The notes under the pieces were generated by a model, which worked only from the letters and a program-made list of their open reading frames with translations, was not told where the DNA came from and made no database searches. 64,000 nucleotides of DNA. Origin: an uncultured Eubacteriales bacterium (lineage in GTDB: Bacteria > Bacillota > Clostridia > Christensenellales > CAG-917). Below are positions 44,954 through 54,970 of the stretch, piece by piece. Made by a program: the position numbers and the translations under genes. How positions within the stretch are numbered: position 1 is the first letter of the stretch; every line of letters starts with the position of its first letter. The stretch lies in assembly GCA_900547975.1 (NCBI GenBank), contig URIX01000003.1, forward strand, positions 1 to 64,000, in the 5' to 3' direction.

Positions 44954-47002
44954 TCACTTCACCTTGAAATAGTCGTCTTTTTTGACTTTCGTCGTAAGTT
45001 TTCCAAAGGAAACGACCGCTTCGCCGCGTTGATTTACGGACGCGAGTTTGCCTCTCTTTTGCAAGGATTTGACAAAGACGTTATCGCCGATTTTCAAAGG
45101 GGAATCGTCGGGAACGTCCTCGACGACCGCTTCTTTTTCGTAGTCTGCGGACATATTTTCCAGTTGTTTTTTGAGTTTTCTCGCCTCGAACAAATCCTTG
45201 TCCTCAACTTCGGGCTTGTTGAGAATATCCTTTATTTGCGCAAGAATATCGTTTGCCTCTTCAACGCTGTTTTCGATGAGGCGTTTGGTTTCCTTGCGTA
45301 TGCTTTCGTCGAGTTTTTCACGCTTTTCTTCGATTCGTTTCTTCTCGATTTCGGCGTCTTTCAACGCTTTTGCGGCGTTTTCTCGGTCTATCGACGCTTC
45401 GCTCACGAGTTCGGCGGCTTTCACTCTGGTCTTTTCCGCCGCTGTCAAAACGTTGTCGAATTGGCGTTTTTCAACGGATATTTTGCTCTTTGCGTTTTCG
45501 ATAATCTCGTCCGAAAGTCCGAGTTTCTTTGCAATGGCGAGCGCGTTCGACGAACCTATCGCGCCCATAACGAGTTTGTAGGTCGGACAGAACGTGTTGC
45601 TGTCAAATTCCATAGAAGCCGCAACGACGCCCTTCGTCACGAGCGAAAACTCTTTAAGGTCGTTAAAGTGCGACGTGATAAACGCTTTTGCGCCAACTTT
45701 GAGCAAGTATTCGGCGATACTGACGGCAAGTGCCGCGCCTTCGCCGGGGTCCGTACCTGCGCCGAGTTCGTCGAACAAAACGAGTGATTTTGACGTGATA
45801 ACGTTCAAAATTCCAATCGTATTCTTGATATGTGACGAGAACGTAGACAAACTTTGTTCTATGCTCTGCTCGTCGCCGATGTCACTGTACACGCCGTCGA
45901 AAACGGAAAGGTTCGCGCTCTTTGCGGGGATAAACAATCCGCTCATTGCCATAATCGTAAACAGACCGACAAGTTTGAGCGTAACGGTTTTTCCGCCCGT
46001 ATTCGGACCTGTAATCAACAGCATTTTCTCGTCTTTTTCGAGAGCGAGCGAAACGGGAACGACTTTTTTTCCGTCGATAAGCGGATGTCTGCCCGCGCGG
46101 ATATTGATTATTCCCGCTTCGTTGAGTTCGGGTTTCACCGCCTTATACTCTCTTGCGAGTTGCGCTTTTGCAAACACCATATCCATATCGACAACGGTGT
46201 TGTAACTGTAAGTTATGCCGTCCGCGCAACTTTCGATTTGATTTGAAAAACCTCTCAAAATCCTTTCGATTTCGAGTTGTTCGTTGACGAGTTCGACTTT
46301 GAGTTCGTTGTTGAGTTCGACGATTTGCATAGGCTCTACGAATAACGTCGAACCCGAAGCGGATTGATCGTGAACGAGTCCGGGGATTGTGCCTTTGCAG
46401 TCGCTTTTTACGGGTATGACGTACCTATCGCCGCGCACGGTTATGATGTTGTCTTGAAGATATTTCGAGTATTGCGGCGACGTTATGAAAAGTTGGAGTT
46501 TACTTCTTACGTTGTCGTTGAGTTTGCGAATACGAATACGAATCGCGCGCAACTCGTTCGAGGCGTTGTCGGCAACTTCCGTTTCGCTCAAAAACGCGTC
46601 GAAAATCTTTTTTTCGAGGGTTTCGTTCTCGAACAGTCCCATTGCCATACCTGCAAGTATCGGGCAATCTTTCACCTTGTCGATAGTGTATTTGAGTCTT
46701 CTCGACACGCGAAGCGACCTTCCGACTTTCATAATTTCGGGGATTGCGAGCGTTGCGCCCTTTTTCGCCTTTACGAGAATCTCGCTTATGTCGTCGACTG
46801 AGAAATTGGGCGATAAAGAATACTCGAAAAGCACTCTGTCCGCTTCCGATGTTTCGTCGAGAGCGTAGTTTGCATCCGCGATTTTCTCGAACGGGACAAG
46901 CGACTTTGCCTTATCTTTTCCGCCTTGCGATTGCGCAAACGAGGCAAGTTTGTCGAGAATTTTGGGATATTCGAGCGTATTCAAACTCTTTTGGTCAAAC
47001 AT
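44954..47002 (-). CDS. mutS2: MutS2 family ATPase lacking the Smr domain
   Basis: MutS2 proteins act on collided ribosomes or branched DNA; the Smr domain supplies nuclease or ribosome-binding activity. The ATPase is complete: GPNTGGKTVTLKLVGL, LVLFDELGAGTDPGEGAAL and TSHFNDLKEF. The long coiled coil follows (residues 510-610), then a KOW-like domain (KIGDNVFVKSLQKRGKLASV). The protein then stops at residue 682, where Bacillus MutS2 (785 residues) continues into Smr. The next gene begins one base later, so no remnant is left. Either Smr was lost or it works as a separate protein. Confidence 0.92.
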   Translation of the reverse strand: MFDQKSLNTLEYPKILDKLASFAQSQGGKDKAKSLVPFEKIADANYALDETSEADRVLFEYSLSPNFSVDDISEILVKAKKGATLAIPEIMKVGRSLRVSRRLKYTIDKVKDCPILAGMAMGLFENETLEKKIFDAFLSETEVADNASNELRAIRIRIRKLNDNVRSKLQLFITSPQYSKYLQDNIITVRGDRYVIPVKSDCKGTIPGLVHDQSASGSTLFVEPMQIVELNNELKVELVNEQLEIERILRGFSNQIESCADGITYSYNTVVDMDMVFAKAQLAREYKAVKPELNEAGIINIRAGRHPLIDGKKVVPVSLALEKDEKMLLITGPNTGGKTVTLKLVGLFTIMAMSGLFIPAKSANLSVFDGVYSDIGDEQSIEQSLSTFSSHIKNTIGILNVITSKSLVLFDELGAGTDPGEGAALAVSIAEYLLKVGAKAFITSHFNDLKEFSLVTKGVVAASMEFDSNTFCPTYKLVMGAIGSSNALAIAKKLGLSDEIIENAKSKISVEKRQFDNVLTAAEKTRVKAAELVSEASIDRENAAKALKDAEIEKKRIEEKREKLDESIRKETKRLIENSVEEANDILAQIKDILNKPEVEDKDLFEARKLKKQLENMSADYEKEAVVEDVPDDSPLKIGDNVFVKSLQKRGKLASVNQRGEAVVSFGKLTTKVKKDDYFKVK

Positions 47003-47079
47003 AACTTCACTTATATTTCGTTATCTGCCGCAAAAACCGACGAAGCGTGGCGTTTCGTCGATTTGCGATTTTATATGGA

Positions 47080-49479
47080 TTATCTGATTTTTGCGCCGAC
47101 TTTGCGTTTGAGTGCGGACAAAATCTTTGCCATTTCGGCGGCGATTTCGTCGTCGGTGAGCGTACGTTCGAGCGATGAGAAAGCAAAACTCATCGCAACG
47201 CTCTTTTTATTCTTACCGATTTGTTCGCTCTTGTATTCGTCGAACACTTTAACGTCGGTGAGAAATTTGATTTTCGCGCCTTTGACCGCGTCGACAATGT
47301 CTTGCGCAAGCACACTCTCGTCAACGACGACTGCGAGGTCGCGGTCGATATTCGGGAATTTTCCGAACGGAGCGCATTTGCTCTTTTCAAGGCTTTCGCC
47401 GTTGAAAATGCCGTCAATCGAGATTTCCGCAACGTAGATTCTCGTGTTGTCAACGCCGTAGTTCTTTTGAACGTCGGGATGCAATTCGCCCAGATACCCC
47501 ACGCTTTTGCCTTTTACGAACGCTTCCGCGCTTCTGCCCGGGTGCAAGAACGGCTTGTTTGCCCTTGCGTACTTGACGTCGATATGCAACGCTCTGAACA
47601 CTTGTTCGATTGCGCCTTTAAGTTCGAAATAATCCGCGCCGTCGCCGTATTCGCCTATGCAAAGTCTGCATTCTTCGTTCGGCAATTCTTCGAGCGGAAG
47701 GCTCTTTGGCAAGTATACGTTCGCAACCTCGAAAAGTCTTGCGCTCTTGTTGAAATGGGTTGTGTTGTATACGAGCGTTTCAATCATACTGTGCGTAAGC
47801 GTCGTGCGCATAACACTGAGTGCTTCGCCGAGCGGATTTTTGAGCCGAATTGCGTTTCTTGCCTCGTCGTTCTCGTCGAGATTTAATAGCGTTGCGAATT
47901 TGGGCGACGTGAACGAGTACGTCACGCTTTCCATCAGTCCGCACGCGCGCAAGGTGTCTTTCACGACGTTCACAAACTTGTTTTTGTCGGGAAGTCCGCC
48001 CTCTGCGAGTCCGGCAAACTCGAACAACGTCGGTTTGATATGCGAATATCCGTAAACGCGGATAAATTCTTCTGCGATGTCGTTCACGCCGACGATGTCT
48101 TCTCTGTCCTCTTTTACGAGTGCGACGAGAGTTTTTCCGTCCTCTCTGACCTCGATTCCGAGACGAGCAAGTATGGAAATAAGCGTGTTTTTAGGCACTT
48201 TGCAGCCGAGAATTTCTTGTATTTTCTTGGTTGTGAACGGAATTTCTCTTAGGGATTGATAATCCACTTTCACGTCGATAAGACCGTCTACGATGTCGCC
48301 CGAGCCGCTTTGATACACGAGGGTCAAAGCACGTTTGATTCCGTATTCTTGCGAAGCGAAATCTATGCCCTTTTCAAATCTTGCCGAACTGTCCGAGCGC
48401 AGATTGAGCGCGCGAGAGGTACGGCGCACGTTGTCGCGAGCAAACTTTGCCGCCTCGAAAACGACTTCGTTCGTATCGTCTTGAATACCGCTGTTTGCGC
48501 CGCCCATAACGCCTGCCACCGCAACCGGTCTGTCGCTGTCGCAGATGACGAGCATACTCGGATTGAGTTTGTTTTCTTTACCGTCGAGAGTGACGATAAC
48601 CTCGCCGTCTTTTGCGTTGCGCACGACGATTTTGTCGCCCGTGAGTTCTCTCTTATCAAACGAGTGCATGGGTTGACCGATTTCGATGAGAACGTAGTTG
48701 GTGATGTCGACGATGTTGTTTATCGGACGAATACCCACCGCTCTCAATCTCGATTTTATCTTTTGCGAGGACGGGAAAATCTTGATATTCTTCACGCCTG
48801 CCGCCATATATCTTGGGCAAAGTTCCTGATTTTGAACGTCGACGCTGACCATATCGGTGACTTTTGCGCCGCAAGAGCAAACTTTATAGTCGATGACGGG
48901 TTCTCTGCAATCGGTGTTGAGCGCGACTGCGACTTCTTTTGCCATTTTGTAAATGCTGTTGCAGTCGGGACGATTTGCAGTGACGCTCACGTCAAGGATA
49001 ATATCGTCGTAGCCGAGTGCTTTGAGCGCGTTTTGACCGAGCGTCGTGCCCTCTTCAAAGCGAATGATGTCGCCCGTCTTTTGATTTTGCGCGTCGTCTT
49101 CGGTTACGCCGACTTCTTCGAGACCGCAAAGCATACCCTCGCTGACAACGCCTCTGAGTTCGCCCTTTTTGATGTCGTGACCGTCGGCAAGGTGCGCACC
49201 GTCAAGCGCGACCGCAATGGTTTCGCCGCCCTCTACGGGAACGTTGGTTACGACTTGAATGGTCTTTGAACCGATATCGATTTGAGTTACGCGCAAACGG
49301 TCGGCGTTGGGATGTTTTTCAACCTTGACGATTTTTCCGACGACGACGTTTGTCGCTTGTTTTTCTTGATAAATAATATCTTCCACTTCAAAACCGATAC
49401 CGACGAGTTTTTTTGCGAGAGTCGGGATTGAAACGTTGATGTCCACGTAATCTTTAAGCCAGGAAATAGGAACTAACAT
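47080..49479 (-). CDS. pheT: Phenylalanyl-tRNA synthetase beta subunit
   Basis: The editing and tRNA-binding subunit of the alpha2-beta2 enzyme. It begins MLVPISWLKDYVDI, followed by the EMAP-like tRNA-binding domain (about 40-155), B3/B4 editing domain (about 210-370), B5 (about 400-470), the synthetase-like core and the C-terminal FDX-ACB anticodon-binding domain beginning near PFGKFPNIDRDLAVVVDE. 799 residues is normal. It lies 9 nt downstream of pheS. Confidence 0.97.
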   Translation of the reverse strand: MLVPISWLKDYVDINVSIPTLAKKLVGIGFEVEDIIYQEKQATNVVVGKIVKVEKHPNADRLRVTQIDIGSKTIQVVTNVPVEGGETIAVALDGAHLADGHDIKKGELRGVVSEGMLCGLEEVGVTEDDAQNQKTGDIIRFEEGTTLGQNALKALGYDDIILDVSVTANRPDCNSIYKMAKEVAVALNTDCREPVIDYKVCSCGAKVTDMVSVDVQNQELCPRYMAAGVKNIKIFPSSQKIKSRLRAVGIRPINNIVDITNYVLIEIGQPMHSFDKRELTGDKIVVRNAKDGEVIVTLDGKENKLNPSMLVICDSDRPVAVAGVMGGANSGIQDDTNEVVFEAAKFARDNVRRTSRALNLRSDSSARFEKGIDFASQEYGIKRALTLVYQSGSGDIVDGLIDVKVDYQSLREIPFTTKKIQEILGCKVPKNTLISILARLGIEVREDGKTLVALVKEDREDIVGVNDIAEEFIRVYGYSHIKPTLFEFAGLAEGGLPDKNKFVNVVKDTLRACGLMESVTYSFTSPKFATLLNLDENDEARNAIRLKNPLGEALSVMRTTLTHSMIETLVYNTTHFNKSARLFEVANVYLPKSLPLEELPNEECRLCIGEYGDGADYFELKGAIEQVFRALHIDVKYARANKPFLHPGRSAEAFVKGKSVGYLGELHPDVQKNYGVDNTRIYVAEISIDGIFNGESLEKSKCAPFGKFPNIDRDLAVVVDESVLAQDIVDAVKGAKIKFLTDVKVFDEYKSEQIGKNKKSVAMSFAFSSLERTLTDDEIAAEMAKILSALKRKVGAKIR

Positions 49480-49488
49480 ATTCGCACC

Positions 49489-50508
49489 TCAGTTGAATTG
49501 TTTGAGAAAACGCACGTCGTTTTCGTAGAGCATTTTGATGTTGGGAATGCCGTATTTAATCATAGCGATACGGTCGATACCGAATCCGAACGCAAAGCCG
49601 CTGTAAACGCTGCTGTCTATTCCGCACATATCGAGAACGTGCGGATTGACGATACCTGCGCCGAGAATCTCGACCCAACCGGTGCCCTTGCAGACTCTGC
49701 AACCTTTTCCGTGGCACATAGAGCAAGTGACGTCAACCTCGACGGACGGCTCTGTGAACGGGAAATACGACGGGCGAAGTCTGACTTTAGTATCTTTCGA
49801 GAAGAGTTTTTCCGCAAACGTTTGCAAGCAACCTTGCAAATCGCCCATAGTGATGTGTTTGTCGATTGCAAGTCCCTCGAACTGATTGAAAATCGGGCTG
49901 TGGGACGCGTCGTCATCGCTTCTATACACCTTACCGGGTGAAATTATACGGATAGGCGGCTCGCCCGCTTGCATAACGCGCGCCTGAACAGCGGATGTTT
50001 GCGTGCGAAGCACGATGTTGTCATTGATATAGAAAGTGTCCTGCATATCGCGTGCGGGATGGTCTTTAGGCACGTTGAGAAGTTGAAAATTATACAAATC
50101 GCTTTCGATTTCGGGTCCTTCCACGACGGAAAACCCCATACCCGAGAAAATATCGATAAGTTCTCTCGTAATGAGTGTGAGAGGATGCAAAGTGCCGAGA
50201 TTTTCACGATTAGACGGCAAAGTAACGTCGATTTCCTCTGCTTTGAGGCGAGCAAGTTTCTCTTGCTCTACAACTTGTTCGGTCTTTTGGTTGAGCACGG
50301 CTTCGACTGCGAAGCGCAATTCGTTGACGAGTTTGCCCATCATCGGACGTTCCTCTTTGGGTACGTTTGCCATATCTCTCATAAGCATAGAGATTTCGCC
50401 GCTTTTGCCGAGATATTTGACTCTGACGTCGTTGAGATCTTGCGACGTTTGAGCTTTCTCGATCATTTCGAGAGCGGCGTTTTTGATAGCGTCCATTTTT
50501 TCTTTCAT
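49489..50508 (-). CDS. pheS: Phenylalanyl-tRNA synthetase alpha subunit
   Basis: The catalytic subunit charging tRNA-Phe. The N-terminal coiled coil is followed by the class II core with HPLTLITRELIDIF, FYINDNIVLRTQTSAVQARVM (motif 2 region), SPIFNQFEGLAID and the motif 3 stretch FGFGIDRIAMIKYGI. Four cysteines (CSMCHGKGCRVC) may bind zinc, as in many clostridial PheS. Start 50508 has a perfect AGGAG; the open frame upstream does not. 339 residues. No T-box leader is visible before it. Confidence 0.97.
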   Translation of the reverse strand: MKEKMDAIKNAALEMIEKAQTSQDLNDVRVKYLGKSGEISMLMRDMANVPKEERPMMGKLVNELRFAVEAVLNQKTEQVVEQEKLARLKAEEIDVTLPSNRENLGTLHPLTLITRELIDIFSGMGFSVVEGPEIESDLYNFQLLNVPKDHPARDMQDTFYINDNIVLRTQTSAVQARVMQAGEPPIRIISPGKVYRSDDDASHSPIFNQFEGLAIDKHITMGDLQGCLQTFAEKLFSKDTKVRLRPSYFPFTEPSVEVDVTCSMCHGKGCRVCKGTGWVEILGAGIVNPHVLDMCGIDSSVYSGFAFGFGIDRIAMIKYGIPNIKMLYENDVRFLKQFN

Positions 50509-50773
50509 AAAAACTCCTAAATTTTCGCACGCGTGGTGCGCGCACGATAAATATCTAAAAAATAATAACAATATTAAAGTAATAAGTCAACAAAATGTGT
50601 CCAAACGTTGTCGAAACGTCGAAAAATTGTGTCAAAAATGCCGTCGAGACGTAAAAAATCTTTCAAACCGTACTTAAACATAGAAAAGCATATCGTTTGA
50701 AAAAAAGAATGGTTTTTACATTGCCGTTAAATCGCCTAATAAACGTAGCAATTTACTGCACTGACAAAACAAC

Positions 50774-52150
50774 TCATTTCTTCACTATGACGGTGACGTC
50801 GAGAGGCTTGTTTGCAAGTCGAATATATTTCGTTCCCTCTATTCTCGTGTTGCCGAGATAAATTTTGGTATCTTCGCCGCGCTTGATGTGCATCGTATGT
50901 TTAATTTCGTTGTTTGAAAACACAACGTCCGCGCTGTCGATATTGTCGGGCAAATGCGGCGATATGCGCAATACGTCGCCGAGCGTGGAAATCCCGAAAT
51001 TCAAATTGTTAAACTTGTATATCGGCTCAAAACTATTCTCAAAATCGACTATTCTTAAAATACTTTTGTTTTCTTTCGTTGATTTTTTATCAAAAAATAC
51101 TCGCATAAAGAAATCAGAACTCAATGCCGCGCCGAGCATTGCGATGTCTTTTTTGTGGGAAAGAATACATATCGATTTATCGAAAAAATTCACCTTTTTC
51201 ACTTTACTATGCCCTGCCGACGCGCTTTGCATATACTTTTCAACTCGGATTGAATACATAAACTCGTCAAGGTTTTCCTTTTCGCTCAAACTGCTTGCAA
51301 GCGACAAAAAGCCGAACTTTTGATTTTCGGTCGCATTTTCAAAACAATCGAACTTATCGTATATTTCGAGCGGCGTATAGTATCTCGAAAAATCAAAATT
51401 CAGCACGGATTCCGCACTGTCGCAAAGCCTCGAATATGTCATATACAATCCGTCGATAACGCCGTCGAGACTCTCTTTGTCCTTCTTTTGATAATTAGAT
51501 TCGAGCATACAAAGTTCCAAAAACAGTTTTGATTTTGAAAAACTCTTGTATTTTTTGTTTTTGCACGCCGTTCCGTTGTCTTTAACGTACTTTTTTGCAA
51601 GATTCATCGCCTTTGCAACAGTATTCAGATTTTCAAAAACGAAATAGATTTTTTCGAGAATAATGTACAAAAACGCTTCTTTCATCGTCGTTATCTCGGC
51701 AAAAGTCAGCGTTTTGAGCCTGTTATGCTCGTTTGCAAGCGTTTTGAATCTGTCCTCGACGAAAATCCAGCCCGTAGACGCAAGGCAGAATCTTGCAAGT
51801 TCCGCCGCTCTCGGTTTGCCGTTTACACTCGGATTGGCGCAAAGCGCGCTGAAATCTATTTTGCATATTCTATCGACAATCTGCCTGTCCTCGCAAAACG
51901 TCGAGAATATCCCCTTATATTTTTTGTTTTTCAACTTGAAAAGCAGCCATTTTATGTGACTTTTGTACTTTTTGTCCTCGATTTCGCTTCCCTTGTCGGG
52001 CGATTGAAAATCGAATACGAGAAGTTTCGACTTTTCCTCGTACTCTGCGTTCGTTAGCACGGGAAAATACACCTCTTTGGGATTCTTTTTCAAAATCATA
52101 TATGCGATGAAAAACACCGTAACGACCAATATCGTCAATACGTACGCCAT
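50774..52150 (-). CDS. Unknown membrane-anchored protein
   Basis: 458 residues; not recognised. One N-terminal transmembrane helix (residues 3-20) is followed by a large, mainly helical domain. The stretch GKPRAAELARFC through LTFAEITTMKEAFLYIILEKI resembles the region before the catalytic parts of large glucan synthases of the NdvB type, but no catalytic domain follows. The C-terminal 100 residues are beta-rich. It stands alone between pheS and the RNase P RNA gene. The 265-nt gap after it (50509-50773) has no feature I can name. Confidence 0.7.
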   Translation of the reverse strand: MAYVLTILVVTVFFIAYMILKKNPKEVYFPVLTNAEYEEKSKLLVFDFQSPDKGSEIEDKKYKSHIKWLLFKLKNKKYKGIFSTFCEDRQIVDRICKIDFSALCANPSVNGKPRAAELARFCLASTGWIFVEDRFKTLANEHNRLKTLTFAEITTMKEAFLYIILEKIYFVFENLNTVAKAMNLAKKYVKDNGTACKNKKYKSFSKSKLFLELCMLESNYQKKDKESLDGVIDGLYMTYSRLCDSAESVLNFDFSRYYTPLEIYDKFDCFENATENQKFGFLSLASSLSEKENLDEFMYSIRVEKYMQSASAGHSKVKKVNFFDKSICILSHKKDIAMLGAALSSDFFMRVFFDKKSTKENKSILRIVDFENSFEPIYKFNNLNFGISTLGDVLRISPHLPDNIDSADVVFSNNEIKHTMHIKRGEDTKIYLGNTRIEGTKYIRLANKPLDVTVIVKK

Positions 52151-52214
52151 ACGGCGATTATTGCCATATTTTGAACGAAATAGTAATTCTAAATCAACAT
52201 ATTTTCAAATTCGG

Positions 52215-52243
52215 TTGCAAAATATCGTCATTTGTGCTTTAAT
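52215..52243 (+). promoter_or_regulatory. Promoter of the RNase P RNA gene
   Basis: TTGCAA (52215-52220), a 17-nt spacer and TTTAAT (52238-52243) put the expected start at about 52250, matching the start of the RNA fold. Confidence 0.65.
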
Positions 52244-52248
52244 TTTAA

Positions 52249-52569
52249 TGCGAGTTAGCCGAACGGTCGCGTGAAATATTGAGGAAAGTCCGAGCATCAC
52301 AGGGCAAGGGTGCCGGGTAACTCCCGGTGAAGGCGACTTCAAGGACAGTGCAACAGAAAAAAACCGCCGCGTATGCGGTAAGGATGGAAAGGCGAGGTAA
52401 GAGCTCACCCGCAATTTGGCGACAATGCGCGATGTAAACCCCACTCGATGCAAGATCGGGAGTACGAAATGTGGCCCGCAAACTCCCCACATCGCTTGAA
52501 ACGTGCAGAAATGTACGTTGTAGATAGATGACCGTTTAAGACAGAACTCGGCTTACAGACTATCTCGCA
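52249..52569 (+). ncRNA. rnpB: RNase P RNA (bacterial A type)
   Basis: The catalytic RNA that matures tRNA 5' ends. Conserved blocks are all present: GAGGAAAGTCCGAGCATCAC at about 52281, ACAGAAAAAAACCGCC at 52351-52366, TAAGAGCTCACC near 52399, and the 3' core AGATAGATGACC with ACAGAACTCGGCTTACAG. The ends pair as P1 (TGCGAGTTAG with CTATCTCGCA, one mismatch). About 321 nt. The style of the P12/P15 region fits the ancestral A type rather than the Bacillus B type. Confidence 0.95.
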
Positions 52570-52574
52570 AAATG

Positions 52575-52604
52575 AAAAAAGAAGGCGCAAGAGCCTTCTT
52601 TTTT
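52575..52604 (+). terminator. Terminator of rnpB
   Basis: Stem GAAGGC/GCCTTC (52581-52586 with 52593-52598), extended by A-run/T-run pairing, followed by TTTTTT. On the other strand the A-run at 52575 gives a T-run, so it may also stop recN transcripts. Confidence 0.9.
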
Positions 52605-52752
52605 CTTATATTTTTTTATATTTTTTCGATTCATTTGTACTTCGTTTAGTTCTATATATTTGTCGCATTACACGATACGATTTGACGTAATTGCGACTAT
52701 TGCAACGTTATCCATATTATTTGCATTTCAAATATTGCGGCTGAATTCAGGA

Positions 52753-54444
52753 TTATTTCAAAGAATCTTTGTATCTTTGCGCGTTTGCTTTCATCTCTTT
52801 TGCGTGCGGCACGGCGTATATAGAATAGTCGTTTCCGCCAATAAGTCTTGCCACCTCGTCCGTATCGTCTTTTAGCAAATCGACGTGAGTCAAAGTCTTG
52901 CCGTTTTCGGTGGACTTCGAGATGAGATAGTGATTGTCCGCCATAGAAGCGAGTGACGGCATATGCGTCACGGCAACGACCTGTCTTGCACGCGAGATAT
53001 TACACATCTTTTCAGACACGACTTGAGAGATATTGCCCGAAATTCCGGTATCTATCTCGTCAAAAACCATAGTGCCGATGTCGTCCACGCCTGCGAGAAT
53101 GTTTTTGAACGCAAGCATAAATCTCGACATTTCACCGCCCGAAATTATCTTCGCAAGCGGCTTTAACGGCTCTCCTACGTTTGGCGAAATCATAAACTCC
53201 ACACTGTCCGCGCCGTTTGCGGATATTTGGTCAACGTCGTCGGTAGTTTCGATTTCGACTTTGAACGTCGAACCGCCCATACCCAAATCGCAAAGTTCTT
53301 TCGTGATGTCTTTTTCAAACTTATCTGCGATTTTGCGTCTTTCCTGCGAGAGTTCCTTTGCGCTTGCAAACAACTTTTCGGCGGCAACTTTAATCTCTGT
53401 TTCGAGTCTCTCCACTCTTTCGGTTGCGTTCGATAGCGTTTGCGCTTCTTTCGTCGCTTCTTCGTAGAATTTTTGCAAGGATTCGTAACTTCCGCCGTAT
53501 TTGCGCAAAATCGTGCGCACGACTTCGAGTCTTTCCTCTATCTGCTCTGCCGAGCGCGAATCGAAGTCGAGTTTTTGAAGCATATCCGAAAGAGTCTCGG
53601 ATATATCCGTAATTTCAACCTTGCAAGAATCCAACCTATCCGCGATAGGCACGATGTTTTCGTCGTATGAAGAAATGGTGTTCAAAAGCGAGTTTGCGTT
53701 CTTAATGGACGCGCTCACGCTTTGCGAATCGTATCCGTCCAAAAGGTTTTTCGCACCTTCGAGCGCGGATATGATTTTTTCCATATTGCGAATACGCTTG
53801 CGAGCGGAAAGAAGTTCGTCTTCTTCCCCGTCTTTTACGTCCGCTTTTTCGATTTCGTCAATCTGGAATGATAAAATATCGAGTTTTCTCTCTCTTTCGT
53901 CGGCGTTTCCGAATCTCAAAAACTCTTTTTTCAGCGACGTGTAATCGTCAAAATTCTTTTCGACTTCGCCCTTTACCGTCGCGATTTTCTTCTCGCCGAG
54001 TTTGTCGAGAAGTTTGATATGATTCGTGCTTTTAAGCAGCGATTGATGTTCGTGCTGACCGTGAATATCGACAAGAAGTTCCGTCAAACTTTTAAGTGCG
54101 GACAAAGTGGAAATTCTGCCGTTTATTCTACACTCGTTTTTGCCGTCCGCGCTCATTTTTCTGCGCAAAATAAGCACGTCTTCGGCTTCGATTCCCAAAT
54201 CGTCGAGGCAATCCTTTATCGACGGCGTGAGATAATCCTCGAACACCGCCTCTACGCTTGCCTTGTCCGTACCGAAGCGAATGAGGGATTTGTCCGCGCG
54301 CTCGCCCAACACGAAATTGAGCGAGTCGATGATAATCGACTTACCTGCACCCGTTTCGCCGCTCAGAATATTCAAACCGTTTTTGAGTTCGAGTTCGAGT
54401 TTATCGATGAGCGCGATATTTTCGATTGAGAGTTGGCAAAGCAT
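52753..54444 (-). CDS. recN: DNA repair protein RecN
   Basis: An SMC-like ATPase acting early in double-strand-break repair. The N-terminal half-domain has the P-loop LSGETGAGKSIIIDSL. Two long coiled-coil arms (about 150-350) follow, and the C-terminal half has the ABC signature ISGGEMSRFMLAFK and Walker B TMVFDEIDTGISG. 563 residues is normal. It follows argR in the usual argR-recN pair of Firmicutes. Nothing is seen in the 148-nt gap to the RNase P terminator. Confidence 0.96.
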   Translation of the reverse strand: MLCQLSIENIALIDKLELELKNGLNILSGETGAGKSIIIDSLNFVLGERADKSLIRFGTDKASVEAVFEDYLTPSIKDCLDDLGIEAEDVLILRRKMSADGKNECRINGRISTLSALKSLTELLVDIHGQHEHQSLLKSTNHIKLLDKLGEKKIATVKGEVEKNFDDYTSLKKEFLRFGNADERERKLDILSFQIDEIEKADVKDGEEDELLSARKRIRNMEKIISALEGAKNLLDGYDSQSVSASIKNANSLLNTISSYDENIVPIADRLDSCKVEITDISETLSDMLQKLDFDSRSAEQIEERLEVVRTILRKYGGSYESLQKFYEEATKEAQTLSNATERVERLETEIKVAAEKLFASAKELSQERRKIADKFEKDITKELCDLGMGGSTFKVEIETTDDVDQISANGADSVEFMISPNVGEPLKPLAKIISGGEMSRFMLAFKNILAGVDDIGTMVFDEIDTGISGNISQVVSEKMCNISRARQVVAVTHMPSLASMADNHYLISKSTENGKTLTHVDLLKDDTDEVARLIGGNDYSIYAVPHAKEMKANAQRYKDSLK

Positions 54445-54488
54445 AATTCACCGCCTTCGAAAAATGTCAAAAAGCAATTCTTTCGCGA

Positions 54489-54959
54489 TTAATACAGTCT
54501 GTTCGCCTCGAGCAAATCTTCGAGACGTCTGCGTATCATATCGACGTGTTCGAGAGAATCCACCGCCACGAAAATCGTGTTGTCGCCCGCAATAACGCCG
54601 AGAACTTCGTCGTACGAAAGTTTGTCGATAAGTTCCGCGGCAGGGCCTGCGCTTCCCGTTTCGGTTTTGAGAACGATGAGATTGCCCGTACTCTTTATGG
54701 AAACGACCGTGTTTTTGAACATACTCAAAAATTTGTCTGCGGCACTTGCCTCTTTAGTTTGTTGCGCGGTGTATTTGTAATGCCTGCCGTCGCTCGAAAG
54801 AGTTTTGATAATGCCCATTTCCTTGATGTCGCGCGACACGGTGGCTTGGGTCACCGAAAAACCTTCGCTGCGAAGGTAATCCACAAGTTCTTCTTGCGTG
54901 TCGACGTCGTGTTTTGAAATGATGTCCAAAATTTTGAGTTGTCTGTTTGCTCTCGCCAT
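54489..54959 (-). CDS. argR: Arginine repressor family regulator
   Basis: ArgR/AhrC binds ARG boxes when loaded with arginine. The N-terminal winged helix has RQLKILDIISKHDVDTQEELVDYL and VTQATVSRDIKEMGI. The C-terminal oligomerisation domain has GVIAGDNTIFVA. 156 residues is normal. No arginine genes are in the window. The position between nadK and recN is conserved and does not predict its targets. Confidence 0.94.
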   Translation of the reverse strand: MARANRQLKILDIISKHDVDTQEELVDYLRSEGFSVTQATVSRDIKEMGIIKTLSSDGRHYKYTAQQTKEASAADKFLSMFKNTVVSIKSTGNLIVLKTETGSAGPAAELIDKLSYDEVLGVIAGDNTIFVAVDSLEHVDMIRRRLEDLLEANRLY

Positions 54960-54970
54960 AATATTTCACC

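Noticed and set aside
50509..50773. T-box leader upstream of pheS
   Set aside because: No specifier stem, T-box sequence or antiterminator is visible.
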